Part shown: in pieces, positions 8,990 to 18,446 of the stretch
Layout: every line of letters begins with the position of its first letter
Position numbering within the stretch: the stretch's first letter is position 1
DNA from: Duganella sp.
GTDB taxonomy: Bacteria > Pseudomonadota > Gammaproteobacteria > Burkholderiales > Burkholderiaceae_D
Reading direction: 5' to 3'
DNA length: 64,000 nucleotides
NCBI GenBank assembly: GCA_026225475.1
Contig: JAMFSU010000053.1
Span: forward strand, 1-64,000
The notes under the pieces: generated by a model
What the model saw: only the letters and a program-made list of their open reading frames with translations
Told to the model about the DNA's origin: nothing
Databases searched by the model: none
Made by a program: the position numbers and the translations under genes

Positions 8990-10243
8990 TTACTTGCCAT
9001 TTTCCAAATCAAACGCCTTATGCAGGGCGCGTACAGCCAGTTCCATGTACTTTTCGTCGATCAAGACTGAAATCTTGATTTCCGATGTTGAGATCATCAG
9101 GATGTTGACGCCTTCTTCCGACAAGGTGCGGAACATCTGGGAAGCGATACCGACATGGCTGCGCATGCCTACGCCAACTACCGATACCTTCGATACCTTG
9201 GTGTCACCGACGATGCTGGCTGCACCAATATGTGCCTTGACGCTGGAGTTCAGGACTTCGACTGCCTTGGCATATTCGGCACGTGGCACGGTGAAGGTGA
9301 AGTCGGTCTTGCCTTCGACGGACTGATTCTGGATGATCATGTCCACTTCGATGTTGGCGTCGGCAATCGGGCCGAGAATCTGGTAGGCAATGCCAGGACG
9401 ATCCGGCACGCCGAGCACGGTAATCTTGGCCTCGTCGCGGCTGAATGCGATGCCGGTAATGGTTGCTTGTTCCATGTTGGTGTCTTCCTCAAACGAAATC
9501 AGGGTGCCGGATTTGGTTTCTTCTTCCAAAGCCATTAAAGGGTCAGTCAGCGACGACAGCACGCGCGTCGGCATTTTGTAGTTGCCGGCAAATTCGACTG
9601 AGCGGATTTGCAGGACCTTGGAGCCGAGCGACGCCATTTCGAGCATTTCTTCAAATGTCACAGTCTTGAGGCGACGCGCTTCACTGACCACGCGCGGGTC
9701 GGTAGTGTAGACGCCGTCAACGTCGGTGTAAATCAGGCATTCGGCAGCCTTGATCGCCGCTGCCACGGCCACGGCCGAGGTGTCGGAGCCGCCACGGCCG
9801 AGCGTGGTGATGTTGCCGTCAGTGTCGACACCCTGGAAGCCAGTGATGATGACAATCTTGCCGGCATTCAGATCCTTGCGTACCTTGGCATCGTCAATCG
9901 AACGGATGCGCGCTTTGGTGAACGCAGAGTCGGTCTTGATCGGTACTTGCCAGCCAGCGTAGGAAACGGCTTCTTTGCCGATTGCCTGTAGCGCCATGGC
10001 CAGCAAGGCGACCGATACCTGTTCGCCGGTCGAGGCCAGCATGTCCAGTTCGCGCTGATCGGGTTGGGCCATAATATCCTTGGCCAGACCCAGCAAACGG
10101 TTGGTTTCACCAGACATCGCGGAAGGAACAACAACGATCTGGTGGCCTGCGTCGTGCCACTTGGCAACGCGCTTGGCGACGTTCTTGATGCGCTCGGTCG
10201 AGCCCATCGATGTGCCGCCGTATTTGTGTACGTATAAAGCCAT
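8990..10243 (-). CDS. lysC: aspartate kinase
   Basis: Aspartokinase, first step of the aspartate pathway to lysine, threonine and methionine; 417 residues from the start at 10243. The kinase domain begins MALYVHKYGGTSMG, and the C-terminal half has two ACT repeats (around FSRDEAKITVLGVPDRPG and DTKVSKVSVVGVGMRS), as in feedback-inhibited enzymes. A longer open frame reaches 10411, but its extra 56 residues match no aspartokinase N terminus, so the shorter start is used. The chosen start has no strong ribosome site. tRNA-Ser(GCT) lies downstream. Confidence 0.95.
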   Translation of the reverse strand: MALYVHKYGGTSMGSTERIKNVAKRVAKWHDAGHQIVVVPSAMSGETNRLLGLAKDIMAQPDQRELDMLASTGEQVSVALLAMALQAIGKEAVSYAGWQVPIKTDSAFTKARIRSIDDAKVRKDLNAGKIVIITGFQGVDTDGNITTLGRGGSDTSAVAVAAAIKAAECLIYTDVDGVYTTDPRVVSEARRLKTVTFEEMLEMASLGSKVLQIRSVEFAGNYKMPTRVLSSLTDPLMALEEETKSGTLISFEEDTNMEQATITGIAFSRDEAKITVLGVPDRPGIAYQILGPIADANIEVDMIIQNQSVEGKTDFTFTVPRAEYAKAVEVLNSSVKAHIGAASIVGDTKVSKVSVVGVGMRSHVGIASQMFRTLSEEGVNILMISTSEIKISVLIDEKYMELAVRALHKAFDLENGK

Positions 10244-10584
10244 AGGAAGGTAGGTCTGAATTGCTGAGACGATGCTGCTATGAGTGCTGCACTTTTGTTG
10301 CCGGATGTCGATCAAGGCCGGAGGAAACAAACCCTCAACTGTACAGGTAGAGGTCAAAAATGACAAGCAAAAGGGCGTAAAACAGGCGTGAAATGCGTTA
10401 ATTCTGGCCATTTGATGGCTAGCGGTAAAAATGGTATCAGGCGGGAAAGATTTGCAGCAGGAGGGGCGTGAGGTTTGTTACGCCATCCACCATGGTGCTG
10501 CCGAAGGGGCAGGTCGACCAGGGTAGACGGTGGCTGCGGACGGGCCGCTAGCTTGCTGCGTTGATCATTCTGCTACAGGGCGAA
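10244..10584. other. gene-free interval upstream of lysC
   Basis: About 340 bp. It should contain the lysC promoter on the reverse strand and the end of the DUF4148 transcript. A loose repeat GGCGT...ACGCC near 10466-10485 could be part of a terminator. No further gene is seen. Confidence 0.45.
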
Positions 10585-10851
10585 CTACGCGCCGGAATAA
10601 AGCTTGCTGTCTGCCTTCGATTGTGAGAGGGCTTCTTCACGGTTCAGCGGACTGCGTGCCTGGATCACGATAGGGTAGTTGCTATCGTTGGCGATCAGGT
10701 GTTGAGCCTGGGCTTGTTTTAGTTCGGCAACGACTTCGGCGCGGGTCTTGGTCGAGACAAACTTGGTTTCTGCTGGAAATGGGGCTTCGGCCATGGCGGC
10801 GCTAGCAGCGGCGAACAAAACGATGGCGGCAGTGATTTGCTTGGTGTTCAT
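10585..10851 (-). CDS. DUF4148 domain-containing secreted protein
   Basis: 88 residues with a clear Sec signal peptide (MNTKQITAAIVLFAAASAAMA, cleavage likely after AMA). The mature part has the DUF4148 signature TRAEVVAELKQAQ. Many copies of this family occur in Burkholderiales; the function is unknown. It is transcribed away from the LysR regulator gene, so it is a possible target of it. Confidence 0.85.
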   Translation of the reverse strand: MNTKQITAAIVLFAAASAAMAEAPFPAETKFVSTKTRAEVVAELKQAQAQHLIANDSNYPIVIQARSPLNREEALSQSKADSKLYSGA

Positions 10852-10978
10852 GGTATTTCTCCCAAAATAATATTAAGTAACGCTGGATCTCGATCCGCGG
10901 GCGCTGCGGCTTGTGGCTGTTTGCTCTTGATCGATAAAGCAGAGTTTATATATTGCGCGTATCGAGAAAAATGGGTTT

Positions 10979-10995
10979 AATAGCAATGCACTATT
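10979..10995. promoter_or_regulatory. candidate LysR-type binding site
   Basis: AATAG-N7-CTATT, an interrupted dyad with the T-N11-A character of LysR-family boxes. It lies 30 bp before the regulator start and 128 bp before the divergent DUF4148 gene. Assignment is inferred from position and symmetry. Confidence 0.4.
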
Positions 10996-11025
10996 CCACT
11001 TAAAGAAACAATTGCGGGGTTGAAA

Positions 11026-11934
11026 ATGGATCGCTTGCACTCAATGAAAGTGTTTGCCAAGGTGGTCGAGCAGGGTAGCTTTGTGCGCGCTGCGGAGATC
11101 ATGGAGTTGTCCAACGCCGTAGTGACGCGTTATATCGTTGATCTGGAAAACCATTTGGGGACGCGTCTGCTCAATCGTTCGACGCGGCGACTGTCGTTGA
11201 CCGAGCCGGGACAGGCCTTTTTGGAGCGGGTGCGGCACATTCTTCCCGAGATTGAAGAGGCCGAGGCGATTGCGTCGATGTCGACCAAGAAACCGACGGG
11301 GACCTTGTCGATCTATTCCCATGCCGGTTTTGGGCAAAGTCAATTCGGCAAGCTGTTGCCGGAATTTTCGCGGATTTATCCCGATGTAGTGTTGGACATC
11401 TCGTTTTCTGACCGCACGATGGATTTGGTCGAAGAGGGCCTGGATATTGGTTTTTTCAGTAGCTTGCAGAAGTTCGATGCCAGCATGGTGGTGCGTAAGC
11501 TAGGTGTGGCAGAGGTGGTGCTGTGTGCTTCGCCCGCCTATATCGCGCAGCATGGCGCGCCGCAGACACCGCAGGAATTGAGCACGCATGCTTGCCTCAA
11601 TTTTTCGCACGAACATTTACGCCATTTCTGGCATGTGCAAATGGAAGACGGCATGCACGATATTCCGATCACCAGCACCATGGTGTCGAATAGCGCCTTG
11701 TTACTGCGCGACTTTGCGCTGGCCGGTATGGGAATTACCATGCGGCCATCGTTCAGTCTCGGCGACGATTTGCGCGATGGCAAGCTGCAACGCGTGCTGG
11801 CCGACTATCAGATGGGACGTGTGGATGTGTTGATGGCGTATCCGAGTCGACGTTTGTTATCGGCCAAGGTGCGCAGTTTTGTGGATTTCATTACTGCGCG
11901 CTTTCCGCATCCGGAAATCGATCCGTGGCTGTGA
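11026..11934 (+). CDS. LysR-family transcriptional regulator
   Basis: 302 residues. The N-terminal winged helix-turn-helix runs about 1-60 (MDRLHSMKVFAKVVEQGSF, ending STRRLSLTEPG), and the substrate-binding co-inducer domain about 90-295. A TTG codon two codons earlier is in frame, but ATG 11026 fits the family N terminus. It belongs to the CrgA/AaeR-like subgroup by the MDRLxxMxVF opening. The effector is unknown. It is divergent from the DUF4148 gene. Confidence 0.9.
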   Translation: MDRLHSMKVFAKVVEQGSFVRAAEIMELSNAVVTRYIVDLENHLGTRLLNRSTRRLSLTEPGQAFLERVRHILPEIEEAEAIASMSTKKPTGTLSIYSHAGFGQSQFGKLLPEFSRIYPDVVLDISFSDRTMDLVEEGLDIGFFSSLQKFDASMVVRKLGVAEVVLCASPAYIAQHGAPQTPQELSTHACLNFSHEHLRHFWHVQMEDGMHDIPITSTMVSNSALLLRDFALAGMGITMRPSFSLGDDLRDGKLQRVLADYQMGRVDVLMAYPSRRLLSAKVRSFVDFITARFPHPEIDPWL

Positions 11935-11951
11935 GCTGGGGCCGGCAGTAA

Positions 11952-12383
11952 TCAAGCGGCATCGTTCAACTGGTCCAGGCGTGTGACCAGGTTAGCTTCT
12001 TGCCAGGCGCGTCGCGCGTCGCTGCTGGCGGCTTCTTGTGCCAGTTCGGTCAGGCTTTTTGCTGCCAGCGCTTGCAGTAGTCGTTCTGCCAGGCGCGTGT
12101 CGGGTTCCATCGGGCCAAAAAAACTGACTGTGGCGCCGCGTTGTATCAGCAGGGTCGGGAAATTATCGATATCGAGGTCACCGACCAGGTCGGCCTGGTC
12201 TTCAATATCGATCCAGACGAAATGGTGCTGCGGGCAGCGTTCAGCCCAGGCGGCAAAAGCAGTGCCGTAGTCGCGGCAACTGCCGCACCAGCCTGCGCAC
12301 AGGCAGGCGATCACCCAGCTGTCGTTGCGTAAGGCCTGGGCGAGTTGTTCTCGGTTGTTGCTGGAAAAGAGTTGATAGGGCAT
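11952..12383 (-). CDS. thioredoxin-fold protein
   Basis: 143 residues from ATG at 12383. A thioredoxin-like fold is indicated by the redox motif WCGSC (about residues 32-36) and by the FPTLLIQRG segment carrying the cis-proline loop (FPT). No signal peptide, so it is probably cytoplasmic. An extended C-terminal helix (about 100-143) is unlike canonical TrxA. The active-site pair GS differs from the GP of general thioredoxins. The longer frame to 12440 adds 19 residues with no support. Convergent with the LysR gene. Confidence 0.8.
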   Translation of the reverse strand: MPYQLFSSNNREQLAQALRNDSWVIACLCAGWCGSCRDYGTAFAAWAERCPQHHFVWIDIEDQADLVGDLDIDNFPTLLIQRGATVSFFGPMEPDTRLAERLLQALAAKSLTELAQEAASSDARRAWQEANLVTRLDQLNDAA

Positions 12384-12495
12384 AAGTCTGGGTATTTTAC
12401 TCCTGACGCCCCAAAAGGCGATTTTAGTGTGCTGCGGCAAATTTACTCATGCCGCAGGTGCAGCCGGCGGTCTGGCGGCGCGGTAAAATACCGGC

Positions 12496-13224
12496 ATGTC
12501 TATCATTCTTGCCATCGAAACCTCGACCGAACTCGCTTCGGCGGCACTGCTCTATAACGGCCAACTGATTACCCGCGAATCGGCCGGCGTGCAAACCCAT
12601 TCCGAAACCATTTTGCCCATGGTGCAGCAGTTGCTGGCCGAGGGTGGGATTGCTTTGTCGCGTTGTGATGCGATTGCCTTTGGTGTCGGTCCGGGTTCGT
12701 TTACCGGCGTGCGTACGGCTTGCGGTGTGGTGCAAGGCCTGGCGTTTGGTGCCGAGTTGCCGGTGGCGCCGATTGTGACGCTGGCAGCCATGGCGCAAGC
12801 TGCGCTGGAAGCGACGTCGGCGCGCGATGTATTGGCGATTCTCGATGCGCGTATGGGAGAGGTGTATTGGGCGCAGTACCGGCATGATGCGCATGGCTGG
12901 CAAGAGCTGGTCGCACCCTGTTTGTCATCGGCGCGCGAGGTTGCTGCGCGCGGCGCAGTGCAGGCCTGCGGTAATGGTTTGACCGCTTATGTCGACGACT
13001 TTGCGGCGCAGCCATTTGCTGCCAGCGGGCTGCCATTGCTGATGCCGCATGCGGCGCAGGTGGCAACGCTGGGACAGATTGCCGTGGCGCAAGGGCGCAC
13101 GGTGCCGTTGCAGGAGGCGCAGCCGATGTATTTGCGCAATAAGGTGGCGCTGACCACGGCAGAACGTCAGGTGCGCGATCTGCTAAAGGACGCCGACAAG
13201 CGTGCCGCAAAAGGTGTCGCGTGA
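12496..13224 (+). CDS. tsaB: tRNA threonylcarbamoyladenosine biosynthesis protein TsaB
   Basis: 242 residues with the ASKHA-type N terminus (ILAIETSTELASAALL) and the GVGPGSFTGVR motif. TsaB is the non-catalytic partner that stabilises TsaD in making t6A37 of ANN-decoding tRNAs. The stop overlaps the GTG start of rimI, so translation is probably coupled; tsaB-rimI adjacency is common in proteobacteria. Confidence 0.95.
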   Translation: MSIILAIETSTELASAALLYNGQLITRESAGVQTHSETILPMVQQLLAEGGIALSRCDAIAFGVGPGSFTGVRTACGVVQGLAFGAELPVAPIVTLAAMAQAALEATSARDVLAILDARMGEVYWAQYRHDAHGWQELVAPCLSSAREVAARGAVQACGNGLTAYVDDFAAQPFAASGLPLLMPHAAQVATLGQIAVAQGRTVPLQEAQPMYLRNKVALTTAERQVRDLLKDADKRAAKGVA

Positions 13225-13724
13225 GCGCTGTGGTCTATCCTGATGCATTGCAGGCCAGCCTGGAGCACCGTTTCGGCTTGTTGACGTTTGCTGCCATGCA
13301 GGTCGATGATGTCGATGAAGTGGTGCCGCTGGAAGCTGCGGTGTATTCGCATCCATGGTCGCGCGGCAATTTCCTCGACTCCTTGCGCAGTGGTTATCTG
13401 GCGTTGACCGTGCGCGATCCGGCGCGCCGTTTGCTGGGTTATTTCCTGGTCATGGAAGCGCTGGACGAGGCGCATCTGCTCAATGTCAGCGTGGCCAGCG
13501 ATGTGCAGAGAACGGGACTTGGGCATTTGTTGTTGCAACTGGCCGTGGAGCAGGCGCGCCAGCATGCGATGAAGATCATGTTGCTGGAAGTGCGGGTGTC
13601 CAATCTGCGCGCCTTGCAGGTGTATAAACGTTTTGGTTTTGTTGAAGTCGGACGACGCAAGAATTACTATCCTGCCACGTCGTCCTCGCGTGAAGACGCC
13701 ATTGTCATGAGTCTATCGTTATGA
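13221..13724 (+). CDS. rimI: ribosomal protein S18 alanine N-acetyltransferase
   Basis: 167-residue GNAT acetyltransferase. The acetyl-CoA loop is seen around QRTGLGHLLLQ, and the RimI-type C-terminal motif NLRALQVYKRFGFVEVGRRKNYY is present. It acetylates the N terminus of S18. The start is GTG within the tsaB stop overlap; a roughly 20-residue N-terminal lead precedes the GNAT core. It overlaps the next gene by 4 bp (ATGA). Confidence 0.93.
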   Translation: MSAVVYPDALQASLEHRFGLLTFAAMQVDDVDEVVPLEAAVYSHPWSRGNFLDSLRSGYLALTVRDPARRLLGYFLVMEALDEAHLLNVSVASDVQRTGLGHLLLQLAVEQARQHAMKIMLLEVRVSNLRALQVYKRFGFVEVGRRKNYYPATSSSREDAIVMSLSL

Positions 13725-14656
13725 ATCAGCACGCTTTGGCCGCTTCGGCCCAATTGTTGGAAGAGATCGGCGTCGGGCCGGTGTGGGTGCGTCGCCATCT
13801 GAGCGCTGCTGCCGAGCCGGAACCGCAAGTGGTAGCGCATGTGGTCGCTGCATCAGTGGCTTGGCCGGCACCGAGCGCGGTCGTGGCCAAGCCCGTGATG
13901 CCGCAGCAAGCAGCGCAGGCTGCGGTGCCAGCACGTCCGGCCAGTGACAGCGTCGACGATGGTCTGCCTTCCTGGTTGAGCGAGATGGATCATGCTGATG
14001 CGATGTCGGAAGGTTTCGTGCCCGACGACGAGGACGACGATGACGTGCCGTCGATTCGAATCAATCCGGCCATTGCCACCATGGATTGGGCCAAGCTCAA
14101 GGAAACCGTGGCTGCCTGCGAGCAATGCGGTTTGTGCCGTGGTCGCAAGAAGACAGCCTTCGGCGTCGGCGATGAAAAGGCCAAGTGGCTGTTCATCGGC
14201 GAAGGTCCGGGCCGCAACGAGGATATGCAAGGCGAGCCGTTTGTCGGTGCGGCTGGCAAGCTGCTTGACAATATGTTGCAGGCCATGGGGCTCAAACGTG
14301 GCGATAACGCCTATATTGCCAATATCGTCAAATGCCGACCTACCGACGACAGTGGCAAGGACCGCCCGCCGTCGCCGCAGGAAGTGGCTTCCTGCATTCC
14401 TTATTTGCAGCGCCAGATTGCCTTGATTGAGCCGACTGTTCTGGTAGCGCTGGGCAAGACTGCGGCCTTGTCGCTGCTGGGGCTGGATGCGGCCACACCG
14501 GTATCGAAGTTGCGCGGCACTGTGCACCGTTATCAGGGCTTGCCCCTGGTTGTGACTTATCACCCGGCTTATCTGTTGCGCCAATTGGGCGACAAGAGCA
14601 AGGCTTGGTCTGACCTGTGCCTGGCAATGACGACCTATGCCAGCGCCAATGGCTGA
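13721..14656 (+). CDS. type 4 uracil-DNA glycosylase (iron-sulfur)
   Basis: 311 residues. The conserved core starts near residue 120: 4Fe-4S ligands begin with CEQCGLC, then the GEGPGRNED motif, the VNIVKC-type segment NIVKCRP, and the C-terminal TYHPAYLLR. It removes uracil from DNA for base-excision repair. The first ~110 residues form an Ala/Pro-rich, then very acidic (DDEDDDD) extension, probably disordered, which makes the protein longer than core family members. Coupled to rimI by ATGA overlap. Confidence 0.93.
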   Translation: MNQHALAASAQLLEEIGVGPVWVRRHLSAAAEPEPQVVAHVVAASVAWPAPSAVVAKPVMPQQAAQAAVPARPASDSVDDGLPSWLSEMDHADAMSEGFVPDDEDDDDVPSIRINPAIATMDWAKLKETVAACEQCGLCRGRKKTAFGVGDEKAKWLFIGEGPGRNEDMQGEPFVGAAGKLLDNMLQAMGLKRGDNAYIANIVKCRPTDDSGKDRPPSPQEVASCIPYLQRQIALIEPTVLVALGKTAALSLLGLDAATPVSKLRGTVHRYQGLPLVVTYHPAYLLRQLGDKSKAWSDLCLAMTTYASANG

Positions 14657-15653
14657 GTCGTCGCCACTGGTGAGTGGCGCATCGCTGAGCTATCAACAGC
14701 GCTTCCATCAGCGTTGGCACAACTTGCGTGATCCACATGTGCGTGCCTTGACCTGGTTGCTGGAGGCGCCCGATCTGCTCGATGCTTATGCGCCACGTTG
14801 GGGGGGGCGTATCGCAGCGTTGGGCCCATTGAGTGAAATGGATGTCACCTGGTTGCATGCACTCGATGGCAATCCCCGATTGTTACATGCGCAACTGATG
14901 CAGCAGCCGTCTGCGCGTCTGGGGCGCTATGCTGAAAAGTTGATGACGTTTTATCTGCAGCAGACGCAGCGGTTGATTTCTCATAATGTGCAGGTGCGCG
15001 ATGACGCTAATGTCACAATAGGCGAATTCGATTTTCTGGTGCACGATGCGCTGCATGCTGGTGCTGAGCATTGGGAATTCGCCACCAAATTTTATTTGCT
15101 GGAATCGTATCGCGTTCAAATGGGAGCGAACGCCTTTGTCGGTCCCAATCTGGCTGATTCGCTCGGTGCCAAGATGGACAAGATCATGCAGCAGCAACTG
15201 ATGTTGTCACAACATCCTGCGGCAGGGCGCTACCTGACGCAAGCTGTCACGCATGCGGCGGCCTTGGTCAAGGGCTGGTTGTTTTATCGCGAGCAGGATA
15301 TCGATACCGTGTTGCCCCCGGCTTTGGGCGTGGCGGCCGGGCATTGCCGTGGTTTCTGGTGTGAACTGGCCGAGCTGGCGCTCAATCCGGAGGCCCATTA
15401 TCTAGTGTTGCCGCGGTTGGAATGGCTGGCGCCGGCGCGCGCGCCGTTGGCGCAGGCCTTGTCGGTAACGCAACTAAAAGAGGCGATCGGTTTGCTGTTT
15501 CAGCAAACCCTGGCGCCGGTGTTGATTGCCGTTTGTGCCGTTGCGGAGGCGGATGGCAGCGTGGTGCTAGAGCAGCGCCGTGGCTTCATCGTCCCCGATG
15601 ACTGGCGTGGCAAAGCGGCGCAGCGCGTGCAACACGCCATTGTTCATTATTGA
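14649..15653 (+). CDS. DUF1853 family protein
   Basis: About 334 residues from ATG 14649 (an in-frame ATG at 14637 adds four). Family features are visible in PHVRALTWLLEAPDLL near the N terminus and LGRYAEKLMTFYLQ, EFDFLVHD and WEFATKFYL in the middle, the last resembling a nuclease-like PD-(D/E)xK core. Function is unknown. It overlaps the end of the glycosylase gene and so belongs to the tsaB-rimI-UDG operon. Confidence 0.85.
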   Translation: MAESSPLVSGASLSYQQRFHQRWHNLRDPHVRALTWLLEAPDLLDAYAPRWGGRIAALGPLSEMDVTWLHALDGNPRLLHAQLMQQPSARLGRYAEKLMTFYLQQTQRLISHNVQVRDDANVTIGEFDFLVHDALHAGAEHWEFATKFYLLESYRVQMGANAFVGPNLADSLGAKMDKIMQQQLMLSQHPAAGRYLTQAVTHAAALVKGWLFYREQDIDTVLPPALGVAAGHCRGFWCELAELALNPEAHYLVLPRLEWLAPARAPLAQALSVTQLKEAIGLLFQQTLAPVLIAVCAVAEADGSVVLEQRRGFIVPDDWRGKAAQRVQHAIVHY

Positions 15654-15708
15654 TAGGCAGATAGTGATGCGCGGTGCGCGCTGTTGCCAGCTATCGCGCG
15701 CGGCGTGA

Positions 15709-16971
15709 TCAATGCTTGTGTTCGCCGATGAGCGCCAGCGAATCGTGTTCGCGCTGGTTGGCAGCATGGCGGCGCATGATCAAATACATGAGGCTGGCCA
15801 CAAAGACGCCAAAGATCAGAATGACGATATTGACATTCAGGTTGAGTTTGACCATGAAGGCGTACAGCACCAGCATGGTCAGCACAGACAGGTTTTCATT
15901 GAAGTTCTGGACGGCAATCGAATGTCCCGCACTCATCAATACATGGCCGCGATGCTGCAGCAGCGCATTCATCGGCACGACAAAATAACCCGATAGCGCA
16001 CCAATGATCACCAGCAGCGGATAGGCGACCCACACCGAAGTCACGGTGGTCATGGTCATGACGACGATGCCCATGATGATGCCCAGTGGCATGACCGACA
16101 GCGACTTCTTGAGCGGCACGAAACGTGCAGCACCCACTGCGCCGAGCGCCACGCCGAGCGCCACCACACCTTGCAGCACGGCAGCTTTGTCGAGTGGCAT
16201 GTGCAAGGATTTTTCTGCCCATTTCAGCACGATGAATTGCAGCGTGGCACCGGCGCCCCAGAACAGGGTGGTCACTGCCAGCGAAATCTGGCCCAGTTTG
16301 TCGCGCCACAGCATAATGAAGCAATTGGAAAAGTCGGCAATCAGTTTGATCGGATTGTGTTGCTGATGCGCATAGCGAGCACCGGTATCGAGGATATTCA
16401 GGTTGAAGATGGCGGCAATAAGGTAGATGACGGTGATGATGCACAGCGCCGCCTCGGTTGGCGTATCGATGTGGAAGTCGATCAGCGGGAAGTCGAAAGC
16501 CAGCAGCATTGAAGCTATATGCGGATTGACCAGGGCACCGCCGAGCACAGTACCGAAAATGATGGAGCCGACCGTCAAGCCTTCGATCCAGCCATTGGCT
16601 GCAACCAGTTTTTCCGGCGGTAGCAATTCGGTCAGGATGCCATATTTGGCCGGCGAATACGCCGCTGCACCAAAACCGACTACCGCATAGGCCAGCAGCG
16701 GGTGTACTGAAAAGAACATCAGCCCACAACCAACTACTTTGATCATATTGGTGATAAACATCACCTTGCCCTTGGGAAAAGCATCCGCAAAGGCACCGAC
16801 GAATGCTGCCAGCAACACATAAGAGAGCACGAAGAACAGCTTGAGCATCGGCGTCATCCATTGCGGAGCTTGCATCTCCGACAGGAGTGCGATAGCAGCG
16901 ATAAGCAGTGCATTATCGGCAAGCGACGAAAAAAACTGCGCTGCCATGATGGTGTAAAAGCCGCGATTCAT
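15709..16971 (-). CDS. lplT: lysophospholipid transporter LplT
   Basis: 420-residue MFS protein with about 12 hydrophobic segments. Its N terminus (MNRGFYTIMAAQFFSSLADNA) and KGKVMFITNMIKVVGCGLMF match LplT, which flips lysophosphatidylethanolamine across the inner membrane for re-acylation. The usual partner aas (acyltransferase/ligase) is not adjacent here. Monocistronic, convergent with the DUF1853 operon and divergent from alr. Confidence 0.92.
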   Translation of the reverse strand: MNRGFYTIMAAQFFSSLADNALLIAAIALLSEMQAPQWMTPMLKLFFVLSYVLLAAFVGAFADAFPKGKVMFITNMIKVVGCGLMFFSVHPLLAYAVVGFGAAAYSPAKYGILTELLPPEKLVAANGWIEGLTVGSIIFGTVLGGALVNPHIASMLLAFDFPLIDFHIDTPTEAALCIITVIYLIAAIFNLNILDTGARYAHQQHNPIKLIADFSNCFIMLWRDKLGQISLAVTTLFWGAGATLQFIVLKWAEKSLHMPLDKAAVLQGVVALGVALGAVGAARFVPLKKSLSVMPLGIIMGIVVMTMTTVTSVWVAYPLLVIIGALSGYFVVPMNALLQHRGHVLMSAGHSIAVQNFNENLSVLTMLVLYAFMVKLNLNVNIVILIFGVFVASLMYLIMRRHAANQREHDSLALIGEHKH

Positions 16972-17347
16972 CCGTATCCAAGATGTGACAAATTATCCCC
17001 GGCTTGCTTTATACCATGAAAAGATGGCCTGCCAGTGATAAGTATGGGGGGGTAAAACCTGCCTATAAAATCTTTTGCTTTGTCATTGAGCAATGGCAAA
17101 TGGGCCAGCGGGGAGCACCGCAGATTCGATGCTAACGGCGCGCAAAATCAGCACATAATCATGGCAGTTGGACGATTTTCCTACTGCATGGAAACAGCTT
17201 GGTCCGGTAAAATGCGGGCTGGTTCCCGAAACGGCAGATTTGTTCCTTTGTCATAAAGGCGTATTGCCCCAACCTGCAGGTATTGATACCGCTTTGCGTC
17301 GTTGCTGCAGTGTCGCTGTTTTTTTTGCAAGCTCTTCACCACATCCT
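16972..17347. other. divergent intergenic region lplT/alr
   Basis: 376 bp expected to hold both promoters. An open frame continues upstream of alr to 17168, but its residues do not match racemase N termini. I see no other gene or repeat. Confidence 0.5.
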
Positions 17348-18445
17348 ATGCCAAGACCGATTGTTGCCACGATAGATATTACTGCTTTGCAGCATAACCT
17401 GGCGGTTGCCAAATCACTGACGCCGCAGGCCAAGGCCTGGGCGGTGGTTAAGGCGCAGGCCTATGGTCACGGTCTGGGGCGGGCAGTGCGGGCATTTGCT
17501 GCTGCCGATGGATTGGCACTGGTGGAGGTCGATTACGCGGTCAAACTGCGCGAACTGGGGTGGCGCAAGCCGATTTTGCTGCTCGAAGGCTTCTTCGATG
17601 CGGACGATTTGCCGGTCGTGGCCCAGCATCAGTTGCAATTTGCTGTGCATTGTGACCAGCAGATCGCGCTCCTGGAAGCATTTCAGGCGACTGCGACCAA
17701 CCCGGATGATCTGCAGTTCGATGTGCATCTGAAAATGAACAGTGGCATGAATCGCCTCGGTTACAAGCCTGCAGCCTATCGCACTGCCTATGCGCGTCTG
17801 CGGGCGCTGGCTTGTGTGCGTAGCATCACTTTTATGACGCACTTTGCCAATGCTGACGATGCCGCCAATCCGGATTTACCACTGAACGAACAGATCAAGC
17901 GTTTTCTGGCCGCAACCGAGGGGCTGGAGGGCGCGCGCAGTGTCTGCAATTCTGCCGCGGATCTGCTGCATGCAGAACTGGCCTACGATTGGGTGCGTCC
18001 CGGTGTGATGCTTTACGGCGGCACGCCCGGTGGTGCCACGGCCAAGGATTTTGGCTTGCGCGCGGCGATGACGTTGGAGAGTAAGATCATCGGCATCCAG
18101 CATATTGGTCCTGGCGATGCGGTCGGCTACGGCAGCCGTTTCGTCGCCGACAAGCCGATGACAATCGGTGTGGTGGCCTGCGGTTATGCCGACGGCTATC
18201 CGCGCCATGCCCCCAACCATACGCCGGTGCTGGTCGACGGTGTGCGTACCGGCACTATTGGCCGGGTGTCGATGGACATGCTGGTGGTAGATCTGAGCGC
18301 AATTCCCCATGCCGGGGTTGGTAGCCATGTACTGTTGTGGGGCGAGGCGCTGCCGGTGGACGAGGTGGCATTTGCGGCTGGTACGATCGGCTATGAATTG
18401 ATGTGCGCGCTGGCACCGCGTGTCGCTGTGCGAGAAAAGAACTGA
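17348..18445 (+). CDS. alr: alanine racemase
   Basis: 365 residues from MPRPIVATID. PLP enzyme making D-alanine for peptidoglycan. The PLP lysine is K35 in WAVVKAQAYGHG; the usual motif is VKANAYGHG, so an N-to-Q change follows the lysine. The second catalytic base Tyr is in VGYGSRF. The start was chosen to fit the family barrel N terminus; no strong ribosome site is visible. The stop is 1 bp before the radA ATG, so the two are an operon. Confidence 0.94.
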   Translation: MPRPIVATIDITALQHNLAVAKSLTPQAKAWAVVKAQAYGHGLGRAVRAFAAADGLALVEVDYAVKLRELGWRKPILLLEGFFDADDLPVVAQHQLQFAVHCDQQIALLEAFQATATNPDDLQFDVHLKMNSGMNRLGYKPAAYRTAYARLRALACVRSITFMTHFANADDAANPDLPLNEQIKRFLAATEGLEGARSVCNSAADLLHAELAYDWVRPGVMLYGGTPGGATAKDFGLRAAMTLESKIIGIQHIGPGDAVGYGSRFVADKPMTIGVVACGYADGYPRHAPNHTPVLVDGVRTGTIGRVSMDMLVVDLSAIPHAGVGSHVLLWGEALPVDEVAFAAGTIGYELMCALAPRVAVREKN

Positions 18446-18446
18446 G

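Noticed and set aside
10244..10411. N-terminal extension of LysC
   Set aside because: The 56 extra residues match no aspartokinase and the conserved KYGGTSMG normally starts a few residues after Met.
14038..14295. Poly-Ser reverse frame near 14000-14295
   Set aside because: It is the antisense of the acidic Asp/Glu stretch of the uracil-DNA glycosylase, not a separate gene.
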